A stretch of DNA of 37,781 bases, taken from assembly GCA_019693395.1 (NCBI GenBank), contig JAAMXP010000505.1, forward strand, positions 1 to 37,781. Direction: 5' to 3'. Shown here piece after piece: positions 10,584-23,211 of this stretch. The position numbers were made by a program, and so were the translations under genes. The notes under the pieces are model-generated. The model did no database searches. It saw nothing but the letters and a program-made list of their open reading frames with translations, and was not told where the DNA came from. How positions within the stretch are numbered: position 1 is the stretch's first letter; each line of letters opens with the position of its first letter. The stretch comes from Ettlia oleoabundans (taxonomy: Eukaryota > Chlorophyta > Chlorophyceae > Chlamydomonadales).

Positions 10584-13500
10584 ATGCCCAGCAGGGCCCC
10601 CAGCCAACGTATACAGCTCGAACGGGCCTTTGCAGGCTTGCCGCTGTCGGCGGTTGCAGCCCGGCATGGGGCGGTGCCCCGTGGGGTCGCCTTTGTCGTC
10701 GTCTGCCTCCTTTGCTATACCCTGCTCGAGGCCAGCCTTGGGGTCTGGTGGTTCCTTCAGCTCAGCACAGTGGGTCCCTGCCAGAAGGACAATGAGGTAC
10801 GCGGATGCGGAGCAGCTGCGAGCCGTGCAAGGCCTTTGCCACCAACTTCTTGGCTCCACTAGGATGCTGTGCTTGGGGGGGGGCGGGGGGTTCCTTGCCC
10901 TCCACCTTGCCACCATGCCCACACTCCTCTTACAAATATAACCCCGCATGCTTCTCGGTGTATGCTGTACATCTGCAGGGCTCCTGGAGCATTGGTATTT
11001 TCAAGGGTCCCTCCCCTTTGCAGCTGCAGCCGTTAGAACGTTATGAGCCGCGGCAGGACACGGGTGTAGCCTGGCCTGTAGCCAACCCAGTGCTCACCTG
11101 TGCCTCAGTGGGGGACTCTCCCAGCAACTTTGGTGAGCATCCAGCAGCTAGACCAGGCGCAGAGATGCTGGAGAACAGGCAACTGCCGTTGCTGAACTGG
11201 CGGCTGCGGTCTCTTGCTGACGCTTGTGCTGCACCAGTGGCACCGCTCTGCCGCACCCTTTCGTCGTGTTTGTTCCGCCACACGCTGTCATTCTTGGCTA
11301 CACGATCCCGCTGTCTGCACACGCCGAGTCCTTATGCCGTTATCAATCATGCCTGCTTGTCTTCTGCAGTGGCAGACCCGTTCCTGCTGCAACGCGACGG
11401 CAAGCTTTACATGTTTTATGGGACCAAATCCACCGAGCAGCAGAAGGGGCAGATTGGCGTGGCCCTCAGTACAGACGGCGGCATGACCTTCCAGCACCAA
11501 GCGGTAGTGCTGGACCTGCCCTGGTACCTCTCCTACCCCTTTGTATTTGAGCATAATGGACAGGTGCTGCCCCGCAGTATATCGTGGCATTGTGCAGCTT
11601 CTGCAACCGGCGTGGGCACTGGGCACCTACTTGCTTGTGGCAAGAACATGCTCACTGCCTTTGCTAGCGTTACGACCTGCCCTCTGACACTTCCATCTTA
11701 GTAATGCAATGCTGCCCTCAAAGCCGCCATCCCCCTGTCTTGCCCTCCCTGAACCTTCCTTTTGCTGTATGACTTCTTTGCACATACATGGTCCAATGAG
11801 TGCAGGTGTACATGCTGCCCGAGGCTAGCGGCTCTGGGCGGCTGAGCCTGTACCGCGCCACAGACTTCCCGCTGGCCTGGCAGGAGGACAGGCTGCTGCT
11901 GCCCCGACCCCTCACACATGCCAGCCTAGTGGAGTGGGGCGGCCACTGGTACCTGCTGGGCAGCGACCACACGCGCTATGGTGCAGTGAAGAATGGTGAG
12001 CGGTGGAAAGTGACAGGGCAGCAAGTAATGCAGGCAGGCAGATGGAGCACGAGACTTTGCTGTTGGTACCACCGCATGGCCAGCATGCCAGGATGAATGC
12101 CACCCAGAACTTTTGCGCACTTGTCTCGTTTGTCTATTTGTTGTCTTTCCACTGCTTCAGCATCGAGCCAGGCCATGGAGAAGTACCCTCTGTTCTCCTT
12201 TTCTGCTTATGTGCAGGCCACCTGGAGGTCTGGCATGCCACGTCGCCCTTCGGGCCCTGGGAACCCCATCCAATGAACCCAGTTGGCAACGGCGACCGTG
12301 CTTTGGGCTTCCGCAGCGCCGGCCGCGTGGTGAAGCATGGCGAGCGGCTCTATCGCTTTGGCCAGGACTGCGGCAGCACCTATGGTCACAAGGTGGGCCT
12401 CTTCCATTTGTTGTCTTGTCTGTGCTTTACTTTTGGTGATTTAGAAATCGGATTGCTGTTGAGGTTAGGTGATACTGCCTGCGTTAAGAGTGCACGTCTC
12501 CGTCAGGGTCAGCAAAAGCAGCAGTGGCGTGCGGCACTGTGCAACTGTCTGCTGCTATGTACCTGTCCTTCTATAAGGCCCACAGTTGCACCTTTTCAAA
12601 CCTCAACTATTGCTCTTGCAGCTGGTGACCTATGAGGTGACCAAGCTGTCTCCCACTGAGTTTGAGCAGCACCCCATCAAGCACAACATTAGCGGGCTTG
12701 CCGGCCACCAGAAGCCATCATGGAACAGGTGAGTGCCCGTGCAGTGTGTCCGATCATGCATCCAGCCAAGCTGATCACAGCTGTCAGCTAGACATGGCCA
12801 AGCTTTGCGTGTGTGGAGAGTGTGCAGCCTGCATCGCAGCTTGGGCGTTCCAGCTGGCTCAAGGGCCTGCTGGTTGGGGCCCACCCAACCTGCTTTGCAG
12901 TGAGCGGCACCACCACATCGACGTGCAGCAGCTGCCTAGTGGAGAATGGATTGCGGCAATTGATGGCGACCGTGTGCCCTCAGGTGAGCAACACGCTGGC
13001 CCCAGCTGGCATCGCGGTCAAGCTGGTAGTCAGAATACGGTGTACTCACTACGTGTGCTCACCAAAAGTGCTGCTGGTGTTAACTTCCACTCACCTCAAC
13101 CTCGCGTTGTGGCAACTGCTCTCATGCCTGCAGGGCAAATCTCTCAGCATGCCATTCGTCTGGCAGCAAAGATTCTAGTGCCCTGGGTGCTGGCTGCGGG
13201 GCTGTGGATGGCGGCCAGCATAAGGCAAGGCGGTGGCTTCAAGTCTGCTTGTCCTGGCTTGTAGCCCTATTGAACAACTTTCAAGCCAGCCTGCGCGTAT
13301 TGGTCCCTATTTGTCATTTGTTGAGACAAGTGCAATGCCTCAGCCCCTCTCCATTCTGCGTTGCAACCCTCATCGCACACCTGCAGCATGACGCACAGCC
13401 CCGGCTTCAGGCGCTGGGCACTCAACAGTGGGCTTGTGAGCCCTCCTGTGCTCGTTCGGGAGCCCCGCAGTCCAAGCGTGCGCAGCGGGGTCATACTGCA

Positions 13501-16500
13501 CAGCTCAGTGCTTCGCCGCATGCAGCTGGGGCAGGTGAGGTAACCCTGGTCAGGTGCCAGCCGCTGCTGAAGCCGTCCTCTTTTCGCTTGGTAACTGTGG
13601 GCAGGAGTTGTGCAAGCGGAAGCTGTGCAAGCAGACAGGCATAGCGGCTGTCCCTGCCGGGTGCAATGCTCCACATGGTGCATTGTTGCCTTTGTTAAGG
13701 CATGAATATACTCAACTACTGTATCATTAGAGGCGGCGCTGCGTTTGTTTGTTCGCTGCAGTTGAGCAGGAAGAAAGTGCGTTCATTGCTAGATCTTGAT
13801 GTGGAGGCGTCGCCGCTGCTGCATGGGGAACGCAGCGAGGCTTGCGCGGTGGACGGCGTGGTGGTGGCGACAGCAGGCGACAAGCCAGGGGAGAAGCAGG
13901 TGCTGTCGCCTACCAGCAGCAGTGCCTTCAAGCTGCAGGCCCAGCTAGCAGTGGCGGCAGAGGAGGGGCGGCCATGCAAACCCACGCAAATTAAGTCGCC
14001 GCCAGGGGGTACGACCCTGCAGTACCGCAGCACCCGCAGCACCTATGGACGGACAGGCAGTGGTGGCGCGACATCGCCCCCTCCCGTGCTCATGTCTCGG
14101 ACTGGCAGCCTGGCCCGTAGTGCCTCACTCCGCTCCCAGCAAGCGGCCCGACGGCGGCGCTGCATGCCGCTGCGGCTGCACCTGGGGACCACCATCCTGG
14201 CACTCGTGGCTGTCGTGGCGCTGCTGGGCGCAGGTGTGCACCAAGGGCGGGTCAGCTGGCTCCCTGCTTGCTTGCTGCTGGCAGCAGTTACTAATCCCTG
14301 TGCCTAAGCAGCTATCCTCCGACCGACCCAATGCCGCACGCCGCTCCCTAGGTTCCCTAGAGGATCCCATGCCTGCTAAGTGTGCAGCTTGAGTGAACCC
14401 GTGTTACCCCAGCTAAACTCCTTTAAATCTTCCGTTGTACCATGGTACTGCCTGCTGCCTGCAGCGGGGCTGTACGCCTACTCCGCACCCTTCCTGGAAT
14501 CGTCCAAGGCTTTCACTGTGGACGGACAGTACAGCCAGGCAAGCACACCCCTGGTGCTTCTGTGTGTGCCTTCAGCACATGCGTCTTATCCTCCATCTGG
14601 AGAGGTGGACGGGCAGGCAGGCGGAGAGTGTCAATCTTTCAGTGAACTACATGCCTGTTGTCCTCCTCAAAACCGTCAACAGCATGGCTGTCGGCCTTGC
14701 CCGCCTGCCCGCCCTCTTCATGCCCTGCTGCGCCGCTCCCCGCCCCGCCCTGCCCGCAGTTCACGCTTCTGTGCATGACCTATAATGCACGCATGTCCAC
14801 ACTGCGCCACTTCATGCGCCACTACAGCCGCTGCCCCTCGGTGTCGGAAATCGTCCTGGTGTGGAACAATGGTGGGTGGAACAAACAACCAGTTGTGAGT
14901 CACGAGAGTCACCTGGCCTGACTCGTGGACTCTAAGGCACTGTGGCGCTTGGGCCGTATTGCCTGCTTGGCAAGTGCTTGGGGAGTGGTTCATGGTGTGA
15001 AGTGATGCCAGGCGATGCATCGTTTAGCATCTGCAACATGCGGCTGAGCCTGCTTGTTCTCAGGCCTGCAGCTCAGACTATCACATTCTTGCTCCCCTCC
15101 CTGTTGACAGGCCCTCCCCCCGTGCCCGAACGTGATTTTGACAGTGTTGTGCCTGTGCGTGTGCGGGTGGAGCCCCTCAACTCCCTCAACAACCGCTTCA
15201 AGCAGGACCCGCTCATACGCAACAGGTGCAGCCTAACCCATACAGCAGTCAAAATTGCAGGCCTGCAGCACTGCCTTTTTGGCAGCCATTTGTCGCGCTT
15301 TGCTTCATTGGCACCTCCACCTGTTTGGCATCAGTTCCGGCTGCTGCGTGACTTGTAGGACTGTTGGCTCCTTATCCAGCATGCCATTCTTGGTTTGCTG
15401 CTCACAGTTTTGCCTCCTGTACCCCCCATGCACATGCAGGGCTGTGCTGTCCCTGGACGACGACATCATGATGCCCTGCTCTGACCTGGAGCGCGGATTT
15501 GCCACCTGGCGCATGGAGCCAACCAAGATGGTGGGCTTCTACCCGCGGCTCATAGAGGGCACCCCGCTGGTGTTCAGGGGGGAGAGGTGCGTCCGTGGGG
15601 TCATGCTGGGGCGAGGTGGCTGGAACAGGTGGTGCATGGGCAGCCAGGCATGGCGGCTGAGTGCTGCAGCATTCGCATGGGCTGGGTGGCGGGCTGGACA
15701 ACATTGTGCAGGGACAAGACTGCTAAAACCTTGCAGCACAGCGGAGCAGCATTCTGTCCTTTCCTCCAGCATTAGCGGCGCTGGAAACATGCCGCCCTAC
15801 TTGCTGTCAGCTGGGACCTCATGCTGTCGTGGCGCATGCAGGTATTCAATTGAACGCAGCATGTACAATGCGGTGCTGACGGGGGCTGCATTCCTGGACA
15901 CGTGGACCGCGCTGCCAGCCTACTGGGCGGACGCTGTCGCGCCGGCTAGGCGGGAAGGTGAGATGTCTTACTGAGGGATGGGCGGGCAGCGAGGTGGCTG
16001 CATTCTTATGTGCCACTCGCCTGCGACGAATCGTTTGTGCTCCTTCCTGTCTGGGGGGCAGTTTGGTTTGACATGTTCCACCCGAAACTTGTTCCCGACT
16101 GTCACCCACCCATCATCCACCTGCCCCGCCCCACCCGCACCCTCCTCTCAAAGTTGATCGTGTGTTCAATGGCGAGGACCTGCTGATGAATTTTGTGCTG
16201 GCCAATGCCTCGCTGGCAGCAGGCAGCCGACACGCGGTGGAGTTCACCCGACCCACGGTGAGCCAGCCAGGCAGTCGGGCCAAGATGATGCAGGCTGCAG
16301 CGTCCTATGCCTTTGAGCCCCTTCTCGCTGCCTAATCCTCCATAGCAGTGGCGCACAGCTTTTGCACTGTGCCTTTGCAAGTGTTACACGATGACGTCCT
16401 CGTTGAAGAGGTCGTTGTACATTCATCTGACCTGTTCATCAATGAATCATTCATTCACACGCGCTTGGCTCAATCGGCACTCCTGCCTTCCTGCTGTGCT

Positions 16501-17093
16501 CCCCGCAGCGGCGCATTGACATCAGCAAGCTGAGTGGCGTCGGCATTTCGCATAACTGGAACGGTTTCATGACCTCAGCCCAGGTACCTGCCAGCCCTTG
16601 CACCCGCTCCATTGCTCCCAGCCATTGGCCTGTAAAACCCATTCTTCTGTAGTAGGGAAGGGCAAACGGGCTCCTGCTCTGATTGCTACGCTGCTGTGCC
16701 TGCTGACCAAGCTGGCCAAATGCTGCTCTCCACACAGGACTATCTGGCCAATTTCACCTCCACCTTTGGGGGCGTGCCGCTCCAGGCCCACAACTTTAAC
16801 TGGGGGCACTTCAGGTGCGTGCTGGGTGGGTGCAGCAACTCCTTGGGGAACGAACACAACAACGGGAATGTCTTGGGCTACAACTGCTTACACCTTTCAG
16901 CCATTGCTGTGATGCTGGGTGGTCACAACCTAAGGCAGTGCCGGAGCATACTGGGCATGCATGTCAGCTGCCTGCCAGTTGTGCCCCTGCTCTACTGCAC
17001 ACTCATTGCTGCACCCCCACCCCCATCTCCACCCCCCACCGCTGCAGCCCGCCCTTTTGTGCAATCAAATGGCTCGGGTGCGTATACTTGTGA
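10584..17093 (+). CDS. GINT1: GINT1-like glycosyltransferase 1: beta-propeller plus GT64 domain
   Basis: Plant GINT1 adds N-acetylglucosamine to glycosyl inositol phosphorylceramides in the Golgi. Nineteen exons, all in phase, 897 residues: 10584-10796, 10979-11132, 11370-11563, 11806-11995, 12217-12392, 12622-12728, 12901-12983, 13134-13224, 13387-13534, 13762-14233, 14465-14538, 14760-14871, 15111-15225, 15440-15586, 15842-15957, 16154-16257, 16509-16583, 16738-16814, 17048-17093. A signal anchor is near residues 34-58. A GH43-like propeller follows (72-372: SWSIGIFKG, VADPFLLQRDGKLYMFYGTK, RFGQDCGSTYG, PSGEWIAAIDGDRVPSG). Two more helices lie near 385-402 and 590-612, which would put propeller and GT64 both in the lumen. 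GT64 (635-880) has FTLLCMTYNAR, the metal-binding LSLDDDIMMPC near 716 and FNGEDLLMNFVLAN. Introns 8 and 11 begin with GC. The last exon is small, but its WLGCVYL end resembles the paralogue's end. Confidence 0.93.
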
Positions 17094-17980
17094 GTGGAAT
17101 TGCTCACAAGCTGCCCCTCACCTCAAGACGCTCCTGCAACCGAGAAGAGCAGACCTACGCGAAATGTCCAAAGTTGAAATGATTTACTCATTCGTGCGAT
17201 CCCCACAACCCCTCCTTGGGCCTCACTCAATTAAGTTCAATGCATCTTGGCAGCAACTGCCTGCCCGGCGCTATGATGATGCACCCACCTGCTTTTCACC
17301 CCACATGTATATGCACAAGCGCTTGCGCGCCAATCCCCGCAATGTCTTCGCCTTGTTTGCTCCAGCTGCCGTCACTTCAATCAGAACATCTGCCGGCTCC
17401 CAAAACCAATGCTTCTGCCTCATTTTTAGACCGGCCAGTCGATTGTGAGTCACATGCTACCATCCATCCATTACCAGTTGCATTGTACTCTGCTCCTTGC
17501 CTGCATACCTCCATCGCCATGTAGTGCATTGCCCTTTCGTCTTCTGATTCTTACCAGATTTTCCCATGGATCACCTATCAAGTCGATTTGCTGGGCTGGT
17601 CCCGCCACTACATGAGTCAATGAACGCCCACCGCTCCAATCTGGCGCACGCTTCCCGCTTTAGCTCACATTTCTCAGCAGTGCTCTTCCACGCGAGCAAT
17701 CTCTGGCTGAACCATATCGTCTGACAGGAATTTGAAAGCATCAGGACCGTACCGGCACACAATCTTAGGGAATCACGTGGTAAACAGGCGCGATTCACCA
17801 ACGGCGGCAGCGGCGCGCGCCCTGTCCTGTGGCGGGTACGATGCCCTGCCAGCGTGTCTCGTTGCGCATTCACGGCACAATCACGTGCATCGCCATACAA
17901 CGGTCGTGCCTCGTTCAGTGCAAACGGTGGAGTGCGTTGCAACCAGCCTCTTGCGCCTCTCCTCAGTTTGGCGGTGCAGC
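17094..17980. other. Intergenic region before chorismate mutase
   Basis: About 890 bases holding the 3' flank of GINT1-like gene 1 and the promoter of chorismate mutase. Open frames here are short, start at non-ATG codons or lack any recognisable motif. No RNA gene or repeat seen. Confidence 0.4.
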
Positions 17981-20298
17981 ATGGGCGCGGCCGGCGTCAC
18001 CTTGCAGCACAACACCTGCAGCTGGACCGAGCAGCAGCCGCCGCCAAACACCAGCACAAACTTGCGAATAGCAGCAGCAGGGCGGCGGTGGCACAAGAGG
18101 TGGCAGAATCCGCAGCACCGACCCATGGCTGTCGCTAACGCTGCACCAGTTGATAGCAGCCGGCCGCAAGTGCGCGAGCAGCCTGCCGAGGCCGACCTAA
18201 GCTCTGCCTTGTCGCTGGCAAACATACGCGAGACGTTAATCAGGCTGGAGGACACGATCATTTTCAGCCTCATTGAGCGGGCTCAATTCGCGCGCAATGA
18301 CCCGGTGTACCAGCCAGACGCCATCCCTGTGCCGGGGTTCCGCCGCGACGGCCGCCGCTACTCGCTGCTTGAATACCTGCTTCGTGAAATGGAGCAGGTG
18401 CGAGGTGTGGGGCATAACTGGCTGTAAGCCGTGTTCGTAGCTGACCGTGTTCGTAGCAGACCGTTTTCGTAGCTGACCGTGCCCAGATGCGTGATTTCTT
18501 GACTTTGCACCAGCTGCCCACTCTAGCAGCGGTGGAGCGCACCAGTGAGGGGTTGTGCCATGCTCGATCTGCGCAATACGTTGCTCCAGAGTGCAGATCA
18601 ACAGGCCCTGGCAGGGCACCCACCCTACGTGTGTGCATGCTGGCCAGGGTGGCATCTATGTACGCTTCCTCTGCAATCTGGCAAGAGACGGGACGGTTTT
18701 TTGTGCTGCCATCCGACAGGCTGCTTGGACGTCCCATTGCCGTGCGTTACCCACCCAACATGCTGTTGCAGGTGCACGGCAAGATCCGACGCTACACCAG
18801 CCCTGATGAGTATGCTTTCTTTCCGGAGGATCTGCCGCCGCTGGTGCTCCCGCCCATTACTTACGAGCAGGCACGCTCTTTCAATAGCAATCTTCAAGCA
18901 CTCCTGCCACCCTGCACCTGGTACCATGCCATACCCTGCCAGGCCATGGGGTTTGGTCAGCGCTCGGCAGTTTATACACTGCTACACCACAGCTGCAGCT
19001 GCCACAGAAGGAGCCTTGACTGGCGCCACACTGCCCTATCCCCGGCTTCACCCCAGAACGCCTTGACGTCGCTGGGTTTTTTACATGCACCCGCCCCGCT
19101 CCTGGCCCTGCCCCTGTCTTCCTTGGGTCGGTTGCAGGTTCTGGCCCCCTGCAGCACAGCTGTGAACATCAATGGCCAGATATTGGACATGTACCTGCAG
19201 CACCTGCTGCCCGAGATTGCTGCCCCTGGAGACGACCACAACTACGGGTCCTCGGCCATGAACGATGTCACAGTGCTCCAGGTGGGGTGGGCAGAGTTGG
19301 AATGGTCTGCTGGTGGCTTGCGGGCTGTTGGGTGAGCAGGCAAGCAGGCAGGTATGATCGGGATGGGGGGCTTCACCCTGGTGGTGTGGGTGGTTTGGAT
19401 GGCATGCTTGGTGTGCCACAATTTTCAGGCAATTTTTGCTGCTATCACCCGCGAAAATTCCACCGACCATCTCTTGCGCCTGCGCCTGAAGTTTATTTTG
19501 CACACCTTGCCGACATTGTTCGCTTTGTGCGCTCAACAGTGCACAGCACAGCAGGCTTCGTACTTTCTCGTTTCGTCCTAGGTTGGCTGCAATGTCCAAT
19601 CAAGACAAGTGATCTGCCCTCCACCCCGGGTAGGCTCTGTCCAAGCGCATCCACTACGGCATGTTTGTGGCTGAGGCCAAGTTCCGCAAGCAGACGGACG
19701 AGTACAGCCAGCTGATACGGCAGCAGGATGCGGCGGGCATACTGGAACTGCTCACTGACAGAGCGGTGGAGCTCAAGGTGGGGGCAGGGCTGGGGCTAAC
19801 CTGGGTTGGTGCGGTGAGTGGAGGGGCTGTGGCAAGGGCTTAAGGTGTCGCTGAGGCTATGCCCATGCTGGATGGGTGAGGAAGTCATTGCTGTTGTAAG
19901 GTTCTGAGAGTTTGAGTGTGTGTGCGAGACTGCCTTTGGTTTGTGTTTATTCTCGGGGAATGGACTGTCTGGAATTGTTGTTCAAATTGCTTGGAGTTCT
20001 CGTCTGATTGGCACACCCGCAGGTGATTGAGCGTGTGCGGCTTAAAGCCGCCACGTTTGGGCAGGACCTGAGCACCAGCAGCAGCGGCGACGGCAGCCAC
20101 ACGTCTCCCGCCAATGGCAGCAGCGGCGGCAGCTACAAGGTGCGGCCTGAGGTGGTGGCGCAGCTGTATGAGCAGTGGGTGATGCCTCTCACCAAGGAGG
20201 TGGAGGTGCAGTACCTTCTGCGCCGCTTGGATGACCAGAACAGGAGCAACAGCCACATGCAGCATGGGCAGCAGCAGCAGCACACGGCCGCTGCATGA
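17981..20298 (+). CDS. CM: Chorismate mutase (AroQ eukaryotic type), probably plastid
   Basis: Converts chorismate to prephenate, the branch step toward phenylalanine and tyrosine. Exons 17981-18397, 18772-18870, 19138-19281, 19634-19777, 20023-20298; phases all zero, 359 residues. The first ~50 residues are basic and hydroxylated without acid, as in a plastid transit peptide. The all-helical mutase follows: [20 protein letters not shown] (catalytic Arg88), [51 protein letters not shown] (equivalents of yeast Arg157 and Lys168) and [18 protein letters not shown] (equivalents of yeast Thr242 and Glu246). It is thus catalytically complete and carries the regulatory-type length of the plant and yeast enzyme. 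A serine/glycine insert lies in the last exon and the tail is glutamine/histidine-rich. Intron 2 (18871-19137) begins with GC. The ATG at 17981 is the only in-frame ATG upstream of the conserved core except one at residue 49. Confidence 0.96.
18429..18481. repeat. 16 bp tandem repeat in chorismate mutase intron 1
   Basis: About 3.3 copies of a 16-base unit, CCGTGTTCGTAGCTGA, with single-base changes between copies. It lies about 30 bases after the exon 1 donor. No coding meaning is evident. Confidence 0.9.
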
Positions 20299-20922
20299 AC
20301 TTGAGTTGGAACCTTGCGAGGCAGGATTGCACCACCCTGCAGTTTTATCAACAATAGCCAACATTGCCGCACTGAAGTTTCGTGTAAGTTTTGAAAGAGG
20401 CAGATGCTCGTAAAACATACTTTTTTGGGATGCAACATTTTTCCTGCCCGTGTGTCCACCGCTGCGTGGCGCACAGCTGGCAATGGCAGGAGCTCTGCAT
20501 GCATGTGGCTCCCGTGCGCGCTTCCACGACAACAACCAAAGCGTGCCGCTAGACACTCCTTGCGCCAGAGAGACTGCTCAGCGACCGGCATCCCTAGCCT
20601 GTGAGTGGGTCAGCGTTCGCCTTTGCGCGCCATTCTTCGGCGTAGTATTGTGCTCTGCATGCCGCTTACTTCGCAAAGACAGCGCAAAATGTTGCGGCCC
20701 ACCCAGCACCCTTTTGTTCGGGTTGCGGTGCATTCGCTTCAAGCTGATCTCCACGCGCAAGATCACAAGCATCACATGCCACACCCGCGTTGAGCGGCGG
20801 CCCGCCAACTCGCCCATCATGCCGCCGCCTCCAACCCCACATATGTATGCCGCCTTGCAGAAGCTTGGAGTTCCAGCAACGGCCATTAGGTTGCTGCCTT
20901 CATAGCATAAAGCCGAGCCAGG
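20299..20922. other. Intergenic region, chorismate mutase 3' flank and IMP3 promoter
   Basis: 624 bases between two plus-strand genes. TGTAA at 20383-20387, 85 bases past the chorismate mutase stop, fits the green-algal polyadenylation signal. A 151-codon open frame at 20450-20905 has no family motif and is considered chance. The last part should hold the IMP3 promoter and short leader. Confidence 0.45.
20383..20387 (+). terminator. Putative polyadenylation signal TGTAA
   Basis: TGTAA is the standard near-upstream polyadenylation element of chlorophyte mRNAs. It lies 85 bases after the chorismate mutase stop codon on the coding strand, a typical distance. Confidence 0.5.
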
Positions 20923-22768
20923 ATGAGGAAGCTCAAGTATCATGAGCAGAAGCTGCTCAAGAAGGTTGACTTCCTGCAATGGAAGGCGGAGCACAACATG
21001 CGGGAGCTGCAGGCAAGCGGCGGCCAGCCAGCCAGCTGTAGCATGCTGTGTGGCTTTGTTCATGTGTCTTGATATGGTTGCCCCGTCTCAACTCCTGTTG
21101 ACAAGTAGAGGTTTTGGCAGATGTCATTAGTGGCTGTGTCACATTGCAAAAGGACGCAGTGGTTGTTGCTGTGACCGCTGATACCAGCTGCCGTGATGTA
21201 TTGAATTATGCACTGACATCCACACCTTTGCCTTCAGGTGATGCGCCGTTACCACATCCAGAACAGGTGAATAAATTGCTTGATTCACAATACAGGCACC
21301 CTTAAGCCTGTATTCTCCTCACTTCTAGTGCCGGCGCTCCCGCCAAAGTTGATACCAGCATTGCTACCGCTGCATTACTGTGGTAAGGTGAAGTGTCTGC
21401 CAATGTTCTCCATTCTCTCGTCCTGCCTTTCGTCCTATCCTGCTCCTTTCTTTGCTCCCACTACTTGCAGGGATGACTACACCAAGTACAACAAGCTGTG
21501 TGGCATGGTGACCAAGCTGGTGGCCACGCTCAAGCGCCTGGACCCACGTGACGCCACGCGCATCGACCTCACAGACCAGCTGCTCAACAAGTGAGTGGGG
21601 TGGTGTGTGGGTGGGTGTGTGAATGGGGGGGTGGGTGGGTTGTGGGGGGCGCGCGGCGGGGAAGGCAGGCAGGCAGGCAGGCGTCTGGAGGGAGGCAGGA
21701 GAAAGGCAGGGAGGGAAGTTGAGCTGCAGTTATAACGCACGGCTGTGCACTTTGAGGCGGGGGCGTTTGACAGGGCCGTATGCCATGCAGGGGAATGGCT
21801 ATGCCGACCCATGACTAGCCAGTAGTGGCATCAGATGGCGGTCAGACTGAAGGCAGGGGCGGGCCTCAGCGGAAGTTATCAGTGGCATCAGGCTGGCTGT
21901 GGCCCCCCCTGCTGCCCACGTTGCCGCCCCGAGCCTGACTGACCCAAAGTGCAAGCAAACACACACCCCACCCACCCACCCAGCCCCATCCGCACACGCC
22001 CAGCACACACTCCACCCATTGTTGCACTGCAGGCTGTACGACATGGGTGTGATCAGCACCAAGAAGAGCCTTGTGCAGCTGGAGAAGCTGTCCACCGCGT
22101 CATTCTGCCGCCGACGCCTCTCTGTGCTGCTGGTGCGCCTGAAGATGAGCGAGACGCTGAGGGAGGCGTGCACACTGATAGAGCAGGGGCACGTGCGCGT
22201 AGGACCAGATACAGGTGGGGTTTGAGGAGGGGCGCAGCGGTGTGGTGCCGCACACAGGTGGTGGCACTGGGGCCCAAGCCAACGTTTGACACCAGCCCCA
22301 GCTGCCCCCCTGACGGCACCAGCACCAGCTGTTCTCTGCTGATGTGACAGCTGAGTGCTGGTCCCCTCACCCGCTGGCACGTCACCACCTCCCCGCCTTG
22401 ACTCCAGAGCCAGGTGCACCCAACCACCCATCCTTGCCTCCGCGCCCCTCCCTTCCGACTCACACCCCTTTCTTTCCTTGCTTGGTTCGACTCACCAGCC
22501 CTCCTCCTTACCTCCCGCCTCCTGCGTGTGCAGTGACTGACCCCGCCTTTCTGGTGACTCGCAACATGGAGGACTTTGTGACGTGGGTGGACACCAGCAA
22601 GATCAAGCGCAAGGTGTGCATACTGCTGACCCACACCCACAACCAACGTTTGCACCCTCTGTTTCGTGTGCTGGCTTGTTTTCAACCGCATGTGTTTCAT
22701 GCTGATTTGTACTGCAGGTGCTGCGATACAACGACCAGCTCGATGATTTTGACATCATGGCGGGGTGA
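20923..22768 (+). CDS. IMP3: IMP3, U3 snoRNP protein with S4 domain
   Basis: Component of the U3 small nucleolar ribonucleoprotein (with MPP10 and IMP4) that pairs U3 RNA with pre-rRNA for 18S processing in the nucleolus. Exons 20923-21012, 21238-21266, 21471-21590, 22033-22214, 22534-22613, 22718-22768; phases agree, 183 residues, matching the family length of about 183. It starts [20 protein letters not shown], then [17 protein letters not shown], the S4 RNA-binding fold ([30 protein letters not shown]), [20 protein letters not shown] and the end [15 protein letters not shown]. The protein is nearly collinear with animal and yeast IMP3 with no inserts, unlike most proteins here. Intron 1 (21013-21237) begins with GC. 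Exon 2 is only 29 bases. The gene converges with the ApaG-domain gene. Confidence 0.97.
21591..21685 (+). repeat. G-rich GT/GGGT tract in IMP3 intron 3
   Basis: Right after the donor, the intron runs through repeated GGGT/GTGTG units, long G runs (up to seven) and then four GGCA units. It has many G-tracts of three or more at short spacing, so it could form a G-quadruplex in DNA or the nascent transcript. Confidence 0.75.
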
Positions 22769-23211
22769 TGCATGGATGGATGGGTGGATGCACAGTCCCA
22801 CTCTCGCGGTGTGTTGTGAGCGTCCTGGGAACACACACCTGCTATTCGCCTTGACAGATGCTTGCAAACGACATACTGCCCGCCTACCTGCCTATGTACT
22901 TTGTTCCATTTGTTCCAGGCATACTTGCAATTTGCTTTACTTTGGCTCAGTTGCTCTCTGTTCCACGCTCTAGTCTCCCAGTTATGTACCGCTGCTCTGC
23001 TTTTTTGCCGCTCTCGCGTCTTGCTGTTGCTCGCTCCGCTCTTTCCTATTGCTGCTCAGCAGTGACTCTCTTCCTCATGACCCCCTCACATATGGCATGT
23101 ATTGACATACCCTGCCTGCGGTTGCTATCGCAGCAGCAATACGGTAACATGGTCGTAGAGCAGGGGTGCAGATCAACTGCACCTACATAACCGGCACACC
23201 CTGCCTAGCTG
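22769..23211. other. Convergent intergenic region IMP3 / ApaG gene
   Basis: 443 bases between two stop codons facing each other, so it should hold both 3' UTRs. It starts with short GGATG/GGTGG repeats (about 22768-22793). No TGTAA was seen on either strand and no gene was recognised. Confidence 0.4.

Noticed and set aside
13267..13683. Minus-strand frame with several cysteines
   Set aside because: Antisense to exon 9 of GINT1-like gene 1 and its introns; cysteine spacing does not fit a zinc finger.
20450..20905. 151-codon plus-strand frame between chorismate mutase and IMP3
   Set aside because: No recognisable domain and no splice support; long chance frames are common in GC-rich DNA. It overlaps expected UTR and promoter.
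21799..22431. Minus-strand frame of 210 codons over IMP3
   Set aside because: Covers IMP3 intron 3 and exon 4 in antisense; the sense exons match IMP3 exactly.
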